Of a stretch of DNA of 64,000 bases, positions 16,674 to 25,720 are shown in pieces; positions within the stretch are counted from its first letter, which is position 1, and the number at the start of each line of letters is the position of its first letter. The notes below the pieces were generated by a model. That model saw only the letters and a list, made by a program, of their open reading frames with translations, made no database searches and had not been told where the DNA came from. The stretch is from positions 469,858 through 533,857 of the forward strand of contig JAJEAA010000018.1 in the NCBI GenBank assembly GCA_022824365.1, given 5' to 3'. This DNA is from Anaerolineae bacterium (GTDB lineage Bacteria; Chloroflexota; Anaerolineae; Aggregatilineales; Phototrophicaceae). Made by a program: the position numbers and the translations under genes.

Positions 16674-17402
16674 ATGAGCGCAAATGGTCACCTGCCTTAC
16701 AGACGCGTCCTGTTGAAGCTTAGCGGCGAGGCGCTGGCCGGCGATAGCGGCGTCGGCATCGACCCGGAAATGGCCGCCTACATCGCGCAACGCGTGAGCG
16801 AAGTTCATGACTTGCGCATACAGGTCGCTATCGTCATCGGGGGCGGCAACTTGTGGCGGGGCGAGCCGGCGGCCAAGTTGGGCATGGACCGCAGCACGGC
16901 TGACCACATGGGCATGATCGCCACTGTCATGAATGGCTTGGCGCTGCAAGACGCCATCGAGCGGCTCGGCATCGTCACCCGCGTCCAAACCGCCGTCGAG
17001 ATGAATTCCATCGCCGAGCCCTACATCCGGCTGCGCGCCATCCGCCACATGGAAAAAGGCCGCGTCGTCATCCTCACCGGCGGTATTGGCAGCCCCTATT
17101 TCACGACTGATTCCGCGGCCGCCTTGCGCGCCAGCGAAATCCATGCCGATGTCATCGTGAAAGCGACCAAGGTTGACGGCGTCTATTCGGCTGACCCGCT
17201 GACGAATCGCGACGCCACCCGCTACTGCAAGCTGGATTATCAGCAGGTGCTCGATCAACAGTTGCGCGTGATGGACACAACCGCCTTCACCCTCTGCCAG
17301 GAAAACGCCATGCCCATAATTGTGCTGGACTTCTGGAATCCGCAGGACCTGGTGAAGGCGCTAAGAGGCGATACCGCCGTCGGCACCATAATTTCCGCCT
17401 GA
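16674..17402 (+). CDS. pyrH: UMP kinase
   Basis: 242 residues, the bacterial hexameric UMP kinase of the amino-acid-kinase fold. It makes UDP from UMP and ATP. Seen: YRRVLLKLSGEALAGD (9-24), VAIVIGGGNLWRG, DHMGMIATVMNGLALQDAIE and DSAAALRASEIHADVIVKAT, all family hallmarks. The ATG at 16674 follows AAGGAGA. In most bacteria rpsB-tsf-pyrH-frr are adjacent. Here a terminator and the MerB-like gene sit between tsf and pyrH, and frr does not follow. Confidence 0.96.
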   Translation: MSANGHLPYRRVLLKLSGEALAGDSGVGIDPEMAAYIAQRVSEVHDLRIQVAIVIGGGNLWRGEPAAKLGMDRSTADHMGMIATVMNGLALQDAIERLGIVTRVQTAVEMNSIAEPYIRLRAIRHMEKGRVVILTGGIGSPYFTTDSAAALRASEIHADVIVKATKVDGVYSADPLTNRDATRYCKLDYQQVLDQQLRVMDTTAFTLCQENAMPIIVLDFWNPQDLVKALRGDTAVGTIISA

Positions 17403-17513
17403 GTCGCCAGCCCGGCTCACGCAGCCTGACCGCTTTACTCGTATTGACCTTTGTGTTACGCTGTAATAGTAAGCAACAGTAATTGCAGTCTGAATATCAC
17501 CTGAGCGAAGGGC

Positions 17514-18917
17514 ATGGGCAAAAAGATCGTCGGTTTTTCAATGACATCTCTGTTCCCGGATATCTCCATAGCTGGCGCCGAGATGCAATTGAAAAAAATC
17601 TCGCTCCACTTGGGGGAGCAAGGGCATCAGGTGACGATATTCACAACACCGCTTGAGGGCTCCAAGACACCCTTCAAATGGCATGAAAACATAGAAGTCC
17701 TGCCCGTTCTTCGCTTCAAGCAACCATATCCGGAGCCTTACCTCACACCGCTTTATCACATTGCAAACGCGATGCGCGAAATCGGTTCTGCATTTGCCGA
17801 AGCCGACGTGCACTACAGCCACGACGGCAGCTTGATATTTCCCTACGCCTACCAAGACATTCCAACGGTGATTTCGCTGCGAACGATCATCTACCCTGAG
17901 CCGGTCATGTCCGCCTTCCTGTTTCAAGGCGACGAATGGATTTTGCCTTCGGAGCATACACGCGCTTCTTATGAAGCGGCCGTCGGACAATTCGCCCCGC
18001 AAGTGCGCGAACGCATGCACGCCATTCACAATGGCTTCGATTGGGATTTCTTCCGTTATACGGAGCCAAAGGAAATCTTTGAGTACATCCCGGCCGAAGT
18101 TGTCAACCACCCGGTTGTGCTCTTTCCGCACCGGCCTGATGTCAACAAAGGAATTTTTGATGTGCTGCAGGTGACGCATCGACTGGTGCATGACTATGGC
18201 TGGCGCGATCTGCGCGTCCTGGTGCCGCTCTGGCCCGGCGTCTCCAAAGAACCAAAATACGTCAATTATTACAACAGGCTAAGGCGTCGCATCAATGAAA
18301 TGTGCCTTAGCGAGGTATTCATATTTCACGAATGGATTAGCGAAGCCCTGATTCCACAGTATTACAGCCTGGCCGATGTAAGCCTGTGTATAGGAAACAT
18401 CATTGAAACTTTCGGCAACGCAGTCTTTGAGTCATTGGGCTGCGGCACGCCGGCCGTCGTTTCTCGCGTCGCGACCTATCGCGAACTTCTGCCCGAAGAA
18501 CATATCGACAGTATAGATTACGGCGAAATCGAAAGCGCCGCGGCGATTACGCACAGCATCTTGAGCGAAGGCCGCCGCACATCTCCAGAGACCCTAAGCT
18601 ATCTCAGAGCGGAATTCTCGCACGACGCGATGGTCGACAGTTATGCCGATATCATATTGAATGCGGTCAAGAAGCCGCCGCTAACGTATCGGATCCCCCA
18701 ACTTAGCGCTGAGACCAATTATCGACTCGCGCCCTGGTGTTATGTTTCGCCGGATCGCGGTATCTATCACGACTTTCTCAGTACATTTGTCAGGGACGAA
18801 GAGCTTGTGCAGTTAAGCCTCGCAGAGCCGACCGGCTTCCGCCGCGACGCCGTGGATCCGGGCCGGCTGAAAGTTTGGCTTGATGAGGGCTATGTTGTAC
18901 CCATCGTCAAGGCATAG
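17514..18917 (+). CDS. Family 4-like glycosyltransferase
   Basis: 467 residues, GT-B fold, no membrane segment. The N-terminal Rossmann domain has DISIAGAEMQLKKISLHLGE, the glycine-rich acceptor loop. The C-terminal nucleotide-sugar domain has PVVLFPHRPDVNKGIFDVLQ, where a GR/K contact is expected, and ETFGNAVFESLGCGTPAVVS, the E-x7-E motif of retaining GT4 enzymes. About 75 residues at the C-terminus are extra. The sugar and acceptor are unknown. Its end overlaps the end of the convergent isomerase gene by 11 bp. Confidence 0.85.
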   Translation: MGKKIVGFSMTSLFPDISIAGAEMQLKKISLHLGEQGHQVTIFTTPLEGSKTPFKWHENIEVLPVLRFKQPYPEPYLTPLYHIANAMREIGSAFAEADVHYSHDGSLIFPYAYQDIPTVISLRTIIYPEPVMSAFLFQGDEWILPSEHTRASYEAAVGQFAPQVRERMHAIHNGFDWDFFRYTEPKEIFEYIPAEVVNHPVVLFPHRPDVNKGIFDVLQVTHRLVHDYGWRDLRVLVPLWPGVSKEPKYVNYYNRLRRRINEMCLSEVFIFHEWISEALIPQYYSLADVSLCIGNIIETFGNAVFESLGCGTPAVVSRVATYRELLPEEHIDSIDYGEIESAAAITHSILSEGRRTSPETLSYLRAEFSHDAMVDSYADIILNAVKKPPLTYRIPQLSAETNYRLAPWCYVSPDRGIYHDFLSTFVRDEELVQLSLAEPTGFRRDAVDPGRLKVWLDEGYVVPIVKA

Positions 18918-19824
18918 CGCCCGCCAGCGATTCAAGCGCTTCCAGGTCAAATCGGATATCAGCCGCTTCCAGTTGCGCTTCCAGCCACAAGGTAAAGGTG
19001 GTCTCGATCAGATACGGCAGGCGACCGGCCTCAATCCCGCGCTCCGCCCGGCCGATAACCTGCAAGACGTGGTAGCCGAGGCGAGTCGCGATTGGGCCGC
19101 CTATATCACCCAGGTCTTGAGAGAAAGCCGCCTCGCCAAGACGCCGGTCCAGCAGTTCGCCCCGGATGAACCAGCCGAGATCCCCGCCATCTTCGCGGGT
19201 CGAGACATCGAGTGAAAGCGCCGCCGCCAAAGCCGCGAAATTCTCGCCAGCCCGCAAGCGCCTTATCACAAGTTGCGCCTCGCTTTCCTGCGCCACCAAT
19301 ATATGACGCGCGCGCGCATGCAAAGCCCCCTCCCGCAAGTGAGCCGTCACATGTTCGCGCACAGCCAGCGTGACAAGGTGCTGACGCAGTTCCTCCCGGA
19401 ATTGCTCGGGGGTGTAAAGGTTCTTCATAAGCCACTCGTCCCAACGGTCCGCGCCCATGTTGTCTTTCAGGCGCTCGATTTCGTCCTCCACCGCCTCAGC
19501 AGCGGCATCGAGATCATTCTCTATGGCGAATTGCAGAATCAACTCGTCGTCAATCAGACCGTTCAATACATCCAAAGCAAGCGCCTTGGGGTCGGCAGCG
19601 GTTGAGAAAGCCGCGATGCGCGCGAAGGCCGCATTGAAGCGCGCTCGCTCGATACGCGCCCCATTGACGCTGACCAGCGCATCACCGAGCAGGTTCTCGG
19701 CTTCACCCGTTTCGAAAGCCTGCGGATCGCTATCGGCTGCTTGCAGCGGCGGCGTCAACAGCATAAGCGACAGACAAAACGCAAGCGCTGCGAACCCGCC
19801 AAAACCGAGACGCAAATGGCGCAT
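18907..19824 (-). CDS. SurA/PrsA-like parvulin peptidyl-prolyl isomerase, exported
   Basis: 305 residues. The ATG at 19824 follows GAGGACGG and begins a signal peptide (MRHLRLGFGGFAALAFCLSL, then a run ending in PLQA). A SurA-N-like helical chaperone region is at 45-160 and one parvulin domain at about 169-258 (ARHILVAQESEAQLVIRRLR; GGDLGWFIRGELLD; GGPIATRLGYHVLQV). It should help fold exported proteins outside the membrane. The frame is open further upstream to 19968, but the later start gives a proper signal peptide. Confidence 0.85.
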   Translation of the reverse strand: MRHLRLGFGGFAALAFCLSLMLLTPPLQAADSDPQAFETGEAENLLGDALVSVNGARIERARFNAAFARIAAFSTAADPKALALDVLNGLIDDELILQFAIENDLDAAAEAVEDEIERLKDNMGADRWDEWLMKNLYTPEQFREELRQHLVTLAVREHVTAHLREGALHARARHILVAQESEAQLVIRRLRAGENFAALAAALSLDVSTREDGGDLGWFIRGELLDRRLGEAAFSQDLGDIGGPIATRLGYHVLQVIGRAERGIEAGRLPYLIETTFTLWLEAQLEAADIRFDLEALESLAGAMP

Positions 19825-19973
19825 GAAACCGTCCTCATTTTCGCTCGTGTGAATGCCATCCATTATCCGTTCGACCGTTTGGCGGGGCAAGCCGCAAGCC
19901 GCCCTCTTGCCGACCGCGCAGTAAAGATGCTTGGCGCAGCTTGACCATGCTATACTCATGCTAGACAAGCGCG

Positions 19974-20858
19974 ATGAGGATGAGCGATATGGCGGTGATC
20001 ACCGAGTTGATCGATGCCGGTCTGCAATTGAAACGGCAAGGCAATCTGCGCGGCGCGATCGAACATTTTCGGCAACTGCATGCCACCTACCCCGGCAATG
20101 CGCGCATCATGTTTGAGTTGGCCGCAAGCTGGACCGCCTTCGAAGTGCCGGAGCAGGCGCTGCCCTTATACCGAGAATTGCTCGCTCTGCCAAAAGGGCA
20201 AGGGCTGCCGCCCAAAGATATGCCCCGTCTATACACCCGTCTCGGCGCCGCCTTGCTCACGATGGGCGAAGTTCAAGAGGCGCTGGCGGTCATCGACGAA
20301 GGTCTCCGCTTGCACCCGAGCTATCGCCCCCTGCGTGTTTGGCGGATCTTCGCCTTGAACAGCAAGGACGCCGATAGCATGGCTTTGCTTGACGCGCTGG
20401 AACTCATGCTGGAATCGCTGGCGCCATCTCGCTGGGATATATTCGAGGAAGACATCGTCGCCGCGGTCAAGCGAATGCGCGCGGCGCAATCAGCTGGGGC
20501 GGAGCAAGAGGCGACCGGTTCACAGAAGGAACCTGCGCTGCAGACCGAGTCGTCAAAATCTGCGGCTGCGAAAGAAGCCGACGCCTTTGCCGGAGCGCGG
20601 CAAACGGTCGAAATCAGCGAAAGCATTGATGCGGACGAAGCGGCTGCCGCAGAAGTTGATGTCGCGGTCCAGGTTAAGGAGCCGAAGAAAAAACCGCGCA
20701 AACGGAGACGGAAGCAGCGGGCCAAGCGTCCCCAGCTTGGCAAGAAAGCGGTGCGCATCGACATCAGCGCGGCCCGCGACAGCGCTGAAGACGAGCCGGA
20801 CGATGATGATTCGCCGCCGTCAGCTTCCGCCTTCAAGATTCCCGTCGACGCAGACTGA
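19974..20858 (+). CDS. TPR-like protein with basic and acidic C-terminal tail
   Basis: 294 residues. The first 150 form TPR-like helical pairs (QLKRQGNLRGAIEHFRQLHA; YTRLGAALLTMGEVQEALAV). After that comes a long low-complexity tail, first Ala/Glu-rich, then a very basic stretch KKKPRKRRRKQRAKRPQ and a final acidic patch. The tail suggests nucleic-acid or ribosome contact, which is inference. Starts at 19974, 19980 and 19989 are possible; the GAGGATGAG sequence suits 19989 best. Confidence 0.65.
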   Translation: MRMSDMAVITELIDAGLQLKRQGNLRGAIEHFRQLHATYPGNARIMFELAASWTAFEVPEQALPLYRELLALPKGQGLPPKDMPRLYTRLGAALLTMGEVQEALAVIDEGLRLHPSYRPLRVWRIFALNSKDADSMALLDALELMLESLAPSRWDIFEEDIVAAVKRMRAAQSAGAEQEATGSQKEPALQTESSKSAAAKEADAFAGARQTVEISESIDADEAAAAEVDVAVQVKEPKKKPRKRRRKQRAKRPQLGKKAVRIDISAARDSAEDEPDDDDSPPSASAFKIPVDAD

Positions 20859-20871
20859 GACATCCGCGCCC

Positions 20872-22518
20872 TTAATCAATCACGAGTTTGCCATCGCGCA
20901 AACGCCAGACCGCGGTCGCGATTTTGTCGATGAACCAGCGATCGTGCGTCGCCGCCAGGATCGCGCCCGGGAAAGCGAGCAGCGCCCGCTCCAATGCTTC
21001 CAGGCTCATCAAATCCAGGTGGTTCGTCGGCTCATCCAGCAGCAATAAATTGGCGCGGCTGTGAATCAAGCGGGCGATGCCAAGCTTGCGGCGCTGCCCC
21101 AAGCTCAAATCGCCAACCGATTTGGCCGCCAGATGCGCATCGCGGAACAAGCCGCTGCGGTGCAGCAGGGTCAGGATGTTGTCGGCGCTGTCGTGACTGA
21201 TCGCGCTGAGCAGCTCAACGACATTGGCGCGTTCGTCAAAAGCGGCGCCGGTCTGGTCGAGGTAGCCGAGTTTGGCGCTGGGCATGATCTTGACTGCGCC
21301 CCCGGTCGCCTCCAACTCGCCCATGATCAATCGCAGGAGCGTGGTCTTTCCAGCCCCATTCGGCGCCGCCAAAGCGGCGCGTTCGCCCTTGCGCAAGACG
21401 GCGTCGGCGCCGGAGATCAACTCGCGTTCGTCGAAAGCCATACTCAATGATTGCAACCGCAAGGGCTCCGTGCTGGTTAATGGCAGCGGATCGAATTCAA
21501 ATTCGATATGCCAGATGTGGCGCGGATTATCCAGCCGGTTCGCCTCGAGCGTGTCCAACTCCTGCCGGGCGGAACGGACCAGCTTGCTCACAGTGCGCGC
21601 GACCTGCTGCTGAGCGGTGAACTTTATCCATTTGTCGCCATCATCGGGCCGCTTCGCTTTGCGATGCCCGTGCGCCTCTTTCTTCATCTGCGCGCGGAGC
21701 TGCTTCATGCGATTCGCCTGACTGTGATAGGCATCGACCTCGCGCTGATATTGCGCCTCGCGCTGGGCGAGATAATCCGAATAATTGCCATGATAAGTCG
21801 TCAGGCTGTGCGTCACCGGCGACAGATCGAGTATCTTGGTCGCCACGCGATCGATGAAGCGGCGATCATGGGTGATCATCAATAGCGCCTGCGGATAACT
21901 CAGCAGATAATCTTCCAGCCAGGCCAAGCCAGTGAAATCCAGATGGTTTGTCGGTTCGTCCAATATCAGCAGATCGGGCGCCCGCAAGAGCAATACCGCC
22001 AAACCGATGCGTGTCTTCTCGCCGCCGCTTAGGGACATGACCGACCGCGCCTCGTCAATATGGCTTAGGTCCAAACCGGCAAAGATCTGCTCGCGGCGCG
22101 CGTCCAGGGTGTATCCGCCTCCCAGGTCAAACAGCGTCTGCACTCGGCCGTACTCGTCCAGCGCGGCCTCTATATCGTCCCCCTCGGCCATCTGCGTTTC
22201 CAACTCCTGCAAGCGGCGTCCCAGCGAATTCAACTCGCCGAGGCTTTCGCTGATGTACTCGCCTACTGTCAGCGTGTCGGCGACCTGCGCCTCTTGCGGC
22301 AGATAAGCCGCAACGCTGCCGGGCTGGCGGCGGATCGTCCCGCCCTCGCCCGCTTCAATGCCCAGGATCAGGCGAGCAAGCGTGGACTTGCCCACGCCGT
22401 TTTCGCCGACGAGAACCGACCGCTCGCCTCGATTCAAATTGAGGCTGACGTCATCGAGTATCAGCTTCGCGCCATAATACTTCCGCAAGCCGTTGACGCT
22501 CAGAATCTGTTCGGACAT
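20872..22518 (-). CDS. ABC-F family ATPase (ribosome-associated)
   Basis: 548 residues, soluble, with two ABC domains in one chain and no membrane part. Walker A motifs are VGENGVGKSTL (38-48) and APNGAGKTTLLRL in the second half. Signatures are LSGGEKTRIGLA and LSLGQRRKLGIA, with LLILDEPTNHLD and LLLLDEPTNHLD as Walker B. A charged linker (RMKQLRAQMKKEAHGHRKAK) joins them, as in ABC-F proteins that act on the ribosomal E site. It could be a translation factor or an antibiotic-protection protein; this cannot be told from sequence. Start ATG at 22518 (MSEQILSVNGLRKYYG). Confidence 0.9.
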   Translation of the reverse strand: MSEQILSVNGLRKYYGAKLILDDVSLNLNRGERSVLVGENGVGKSTLARLILGIEAGEGGTIRRQPGSVAAYLPQEAQVADTLTVGEYISESLGELNSLGRRLQELETQMAEGDDIEAALDEYGRVQTLFDLGGGYTLDARREQIFAGLDLSHIDEARSVMSLSGGEKTRIGLAVLLLRAPDLLILDEPTNHLDFTGLAWLEDYLLSYPQALLMITHDRRFIDRVATKILDLSPVTHSLTTYHGNYSDYLAQREAQYQREVDAYHSQANRMKQLRAQMKKEAHGHRKAKRPDDGDKWIKFTAQQQVARTVSKLVRSARQELDTLEANRLDNPRHIWHIEFEFDPLPLTSTEPLRLQSLSMAFDERELISGADAVLRKGERAALAAPNGAGKTTLLRLIMGELEATGGAVKIMPSAKLGYLDQTGAAFDERANVVELLSAISHDSADNILTLLHRSGLFRDAHLAAKSVGDLSLGQRRKLGIARLIHSRANLLLLDEPTNHLDLMSLEALERALLAFPGAILAATHDRWFIDKIATAVWRLRDGKLVID

Positions 22519-22607
22519 ATCGTTGCTTTCCGCTATAGCCGCCCGCGAGAGGCACAAGCCAAACCCGCGCCATTCTGCTTTTCTTGGAGCGACCTGACAA
22601 CCATCGG

Positions 22608-22636
22608 TTCAGTTTGCGCGCGGCGTCGTCTATAAT
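22608..22636 (+). promoter_or_regulatory. Candidate promoter for the 22669 gene cluster
   Basis: TTCAGT at 22608-22613, a 17-bp spacer, and a perfect TATAAT at 22631-22636, 32 bp before the first start codon. Confidence 0.4.
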
Positions 22637-22668
22637 GCAGCCGATTAAGCTGATAATCGAGAGGCGAC

Positions 22669-22857
22669 ATGCCTTTTATTCTGGCGCACGGAGCCTTGGG
22701 TCCATTTGACGAGATTATCTTCTTGGGGATCGCCATCGTATTTCTCGGCATGATGGGCATGAGTTGGCTGCGCAGCCAGCAATTGGAGGCGGACGACTCT
22801 GAATTAGAGGGCGAGCAATCGCCCGCCTCGGAAGCAGAGCGATTTGAATTGGAATAG
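22669..22857 (+). CDS. Small single-pass membrane protein
   Basis: 62 residues. One hydrophobic helix at about 16-33 (IIFLGIAIVFLGMMGMSWL) with a short outer N-terminus and an acidic C-terminal tail rich in Glu. Start ATG at 22669 behind GAGAGGCG. It is the first gene in a rightward run with the VOC protein (8-bp gap), a small unknown protein and dtd. I do not recognise a family. Confidence 0.65.
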   Translation: MPFILAHGALGPFDEIIFLGIAIVFLGMMGMSWLRSQQLEADDSELEGEQSPASEAERFELE

Positions 22858-22865
22858 GGGGCATC

Positions 22866-23255
22866 ATGAGATTGGAGCACATCGCCTTTAATGTGGCGGA
22901 TCCGGCGGCGCTGGCTGCCTGGTACTGCGAAAACCTCGATATGCAAATCGTACGGTCATTCGCGGAGCCGCCGTATATTCACTTCCTGGCGGATAGCGCT
23001 GGCAAAAGCATGATCGAGATATACAGCAATCCGCTTGGCGCATTCATCGATTACGCCGAACATCACGCGGTCGCCTTTCACCTGGCCTTTTCCGTTGCGG
23101 ACATGGATGCGGCGCGTCAGCGACTGGTCGCGGCCGGCGCTGTCTTGGACGGCGATATCGATAACCGCGCGAACGGCGACAGGCTGGCTTTCCTGCGCGA
23201 CCCCTGGGGTTATACGATTCAACTCGTGCAGCGGCAGACCAATATGATCGACTGA
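22866..23255 (+). CDS. VOC/glyoxalase-superfamily protein
   Basis: 129 residues, one VOC domain of paired beta-alpha-beta-beta-beta modules. MRLEHIAFNVADPAALAAWY opens the first module and HHAVAFHLAFSVADMDAARQ the second; FLRDPWGYTIQLVQR closes it. Candidate metal ligands are His5 in the first strand, a His near HHAVAFHLAF and a C-terminal Glu/Gln, so activity is uncertain. The substrate is unknown. Confidence 0.85.
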   Translation: MRLEHIAFNVADPAALAAWYCENLDMQIVRSFAEPPYIHFLADSAGKSMIEIYSNPLGAFIDYAEHHAVAFHLAFSVADMDAARQRLVAAGAVLDGDIDNRANGDRLAFLRDPWGYTIQLVQRQTNMID

Positions 23256-23268
23256 CCGCCGCCGACGC

Positions 23269-23556
23269 ATGAAAATCGAATTTGATTTTCGAATTGAAGG
23301 CGATGAACAGCCCGACGCCTTCCTCGACGATCGCGAACTTCAATTGATGTTTGATACTACGCGCCGGTCTCTCGGCGATGGGTTGGAGCGCAAGTTTCGC
23401 GATGTTGTTTGCGGCGAGCATGCCCAAGCGCCGCAATTCCAAGTCACCGGCAGGTATGACCGCCAACTGGAAGAACTGGACATCCACTACCACGTCGATA
23501 CCTGCTGTCAATTCTTCCTTTTGCGCGTGATGCAGATCTTGAACCAGCGACCCTGA
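23269..23556 (+). CDS. Conserved-looking small protein of unknown function
   Basis: 95 residues, acidic, no membrane segment. It begins MKIEFDFRIEGDEQPDAFLD and ends with CCQFFLLRVMQILNQRP. A two-cysteine pair near residue 79-80 stands out. It is positioned between the VOC gene (13-bp gap) and dtd (15-bp gap) on the same strand, so likely co-transcribed. No family recognised. Confidence 0.5.
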   Translation: MKIEFDFRIEGDEQPDAFLDDRELQLMFDTTRRSLGDGLERKFRDVVCGEHAQAPQFQVTGRYDRQLEELDIHYHVDTCCQFFLLRVMQILNQRP

Positions 23557-23571
23557 AAGGGAGGCGCCAGT

Positions 23572-24021
23572 ATGCGAGTGCTCTTGCAGCGTGTCACAAA
23601 GGGCTCGGTAACAGTGGACGGCGCAATCACCGGCGCGGTCGACTTCGGCGTCGTCGCCCTGGTCGGCGTCACTCACTCCGATAACGAATCCGTGGCGGAG
23701 AAGCTGGCGACAAAGACAGCCAACCTGCGCGTTTTCCCCGATGCGGCCGGCAAGATGAATCAGTCGCTGCTGGATATCGGCGGCGGCGCGCTGGTGGTGT
23801 CCCAGTTCACGCTCTACGCCGACGCCCGCAAGGGACGGCGACCAAGTTATATCCGGGCGGCGGGACCTGAAATCGCGGAGCCGCTGGTGCGTTCCTACGC
23901 CGATTGCCTGGCCCGAGCTGGCGTCAAGCGGGTGGAGCATGGCGTCTTCGGCGCGCTGATGCAGGTGGAGATCCACAACGACGGTCCCGTGACCATCATG
24001 CTTGACAGCGACAACTTGTAA
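23572..24021 (+). CDS. dtd: D-aminoacyl-tRNA deacylase
   Basis: 149 residues, the usual length. It hydrolyses D-amino acids (and glycine) from mischarged tRNA. Start MRVLLQRVTKGSVTV is diagnostic, as is the catalytic SQFTLYADARKGRRPS (the SQxT motif), and the C-terminal NDGPVTIMLDSD holds the NxP/GPVT motif. Start ATG at 23572 behind GAAAGGGAGG. It ends shortly before a two-way terminator. Confidence 0.96.
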   Translation: MRVLLQRVTKGSVTVDGAITGAVDFGVVALVGVTHSDNESVAEKLATKTANLRVFPDAAGKMNQSLLDIGGGALVVSQFTLYADARKGRRPSYIRAAGPEIAEPLVRSYADCLARAGVKRVEHGVFGALMQVEIHNDGPVTIMLDSDNL

Positions 24022-24037
24022 CCCTGTTAGCTGAGCG

Positions 24038-24072
24038 AAAAAAGCAAAAGGCGACCTGTTTCAGATCGCCTT
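24038..24072 (-). terminator. Bidirectional terminator between dtd and amt
   Basis: Stem AAGGCGA (24048-24054) with TCGCCTT (24066-24072). On the minus strand it is followed by TTTTGCTTTTTT, ideal for amt. On the plus strand the tail is the weaker GTTTGTT. Confidence 0.75.
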
Positions 24073-24102
24073 GTTTGTTAGTGAGCGCCGCGAAGGCTCG
24101 CG

Positions 24103-25545
24103 TCAGTCTTCGTCAGATTCGCGCAGCGGCAGCACATTGGGCCAGACCGAGGCGTGATGTTCGTAGGCGTCAATGCCGATGCGGTCCGCTTCCGGATCTA
24201 CATGGAGGACTTCCATGCGGTTGAGCACTGTGAACATGATGAAGCTGGTGACACCGACCCAAATAGCGACCCCGACCACGCCAACAATCTGCGCGCCCAA
24301 GAGTTCCATGCCGCCGCCATCAAACAGGCTGGTGGTGAAATCCGCGCCCGCGCCTTCGAGGAGCGCCTGCGAGCCAACAATGCCAATCATGATCGTTCCG
24401 AAGGCGCCACAAGCGCCGTGTACCGAAAAGGCGCCGACCGCATCGTCTATTTTCAACGATTCCACGATGCCGATTGAGATCACCAGCACAATGCCGGACA
24501 ATGCGCCGATGATCACCGCGCTTATCGGCGTGACAAAGGCGCAGCCCGCAGTAATGCCAACCAGACCAGCCAGCGAACCGTTCAAGACGAAACTGACATT
24601 CCAATTCTTGGTGATAAAGTAGGTATGGAACATAGCGCCAAGCGCGCCAGCAGTGGCCGCCAACGTGGTATTGACCGCGACCAGACCCAGTTGATTGATA
24701 TCACCCGCGCCCAGCGTCGAGCCGACATTGAAGCCGTACCAGCCGAACCACAAAATGAAAGTCCCCAAGGAGGCAATCGCCAGATTGGAGGCCGCCGGCG
24801 GACGTCCAAAGACGCGTCCGGCGCGCGGACCCAGCACGTAGGCGCCGGCAAGCGCCACGATGCCACCGGTCATGTGCACAATGGTCGAACCGGCGAAGTC
24901 CACAAATCCCTGCTGGAATATCCAGCCTTGACCCCAGGTCCAGAAAACGACGACCGGATAGATAATAGCGCCGAGGATCGCGCTATAAATCAGCTTGCCA
25001 ACAAAATTAGTTCGCTCCGCCATACCGCCAGTGGCGATGGTAGCGGCCGCGCCAGCGAAGGCAAACTGGAAGAAGAAGTTCACAAAGAGCGACCCGTCGT
25101 CCTCGCCTGCGCCGGTAGCGCCGCCCAAGAAAAGTTCGATCTGCGGGAAGAAGCCGCTGCTCTCCGCACTGCCAAAGGCGATGCCATAACCGACGATGAA
25201 AAAGACGATGGCAGTGACGCAGGCGTCCATGAAGTTTTCGGCGAGCGAGTTGACCACCCCCGTTTCACGGATCATGCCGCCTTCCAGCATGGCGAAACCG
25301 GCCTGCATGAAGAAGACCAGAAAGCCCGCCAGCAATATCCATACATGGTCCAGGTTTTTCTGTACCTCGGCCGCGGTGATCCCCGCTTCCTCGACTACTT
25401 CCGCGGCGGCATCCTCAGCCGGAGGGTCGTCTTGTGCGATTGTGCCAAAGCCGAAGCTGTACAGTATCACCAAACCAAAAAACAGCGAGATGAAGCGATA
25501 AAATACCTTGCGCTTGCTGCCCGTACCCAACTTGCCTTTGTTCAT
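24103..25545 (-). CDS. amt: Ammonium transporter
   Basis: 480 residues with a leading hydrophobic segment (12-32, possibly a cleaved signal peptide) and about 11 membrane helices. LLAGFLVFFMQAGFAMLEGG is the Amt signature. The two pore histidines are seen in STIVHMTGGIVALAGAY and AFSVHGACGAFGTIM. It should move ammonium or ammonia across the cytoplasmic membrane. No glnK/glnB gene is adjacent, so its usual regulator must be elsewhere. Start ATG at 25545 with a GGGGGTGAT ribosome site. Confidence 0.95.
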   Translation of the reverse strand: MNKGKLGTGSKRKVFYRFISLFFGLVILYSFGFGTIAQDDPPAEDAAAEVVEEAGITAAEVQKNLDHVWILLAGFLVFFMQAGFAMLEGGMIRETGVVNSLAENFMDACVTAIVFFIVGYGIAFGSAESSGFFPQIELFLGGATGAGEDDGSLFVNFFFQFAFAGAAATIATGGMAERTNFVGKLIYSAILGAIIYPVVVFWTWGQGWIFQQGFVDFAGSTIVHMTGGIVALAGAYVLGPRAGRVFGRPPAASNLAIASLGTFILWFGWYGFNVGSTLGAGDINQLGLVAVNTTLAATAGALGAMFHTYFITKNWNVSFVLNGSLAGLVGITAGCAFVTPISAVIIGALSGIVLVISIGIVESLKIDDAVGAFSVHGACGAFGTIMIGIVGSQALLEGAGADFTTSLFDGGGMELLGAQIVGVVGVAIWVGVTSFIMFTVLNRMEVLHVDPEADRIGIDAYEHHASVWPNVLPLRESDED

Positions 25546-25590
25546 TTATCACCCCCGCGCAGACAATTTTCTGGTTTCTCCAGCCTTGCA

Positions 25591-25618
25591 GCTATACTAT
25601 CGCGCCGAAGCGGTCCAA
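25591..25618 (-). promoter_or_regulatory. Candidate amt promoter
   Basis: On the minus strand TTGGAC (25613-25618), a 16-bp spacer, TATAGC (25591-25596), about 45 bp upstream of the amt start. Confidence 0.35.
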
Positions 25619-25720
25619 ACAAAGCGCAATAATATCCCAATTACTTGCGGTACTTTTGGTTATTTCTAACAAATCAGTTTCAGGCATGGGCAGCGGAGCC
25701 TGGACGGTGAAGTCCTTCTA

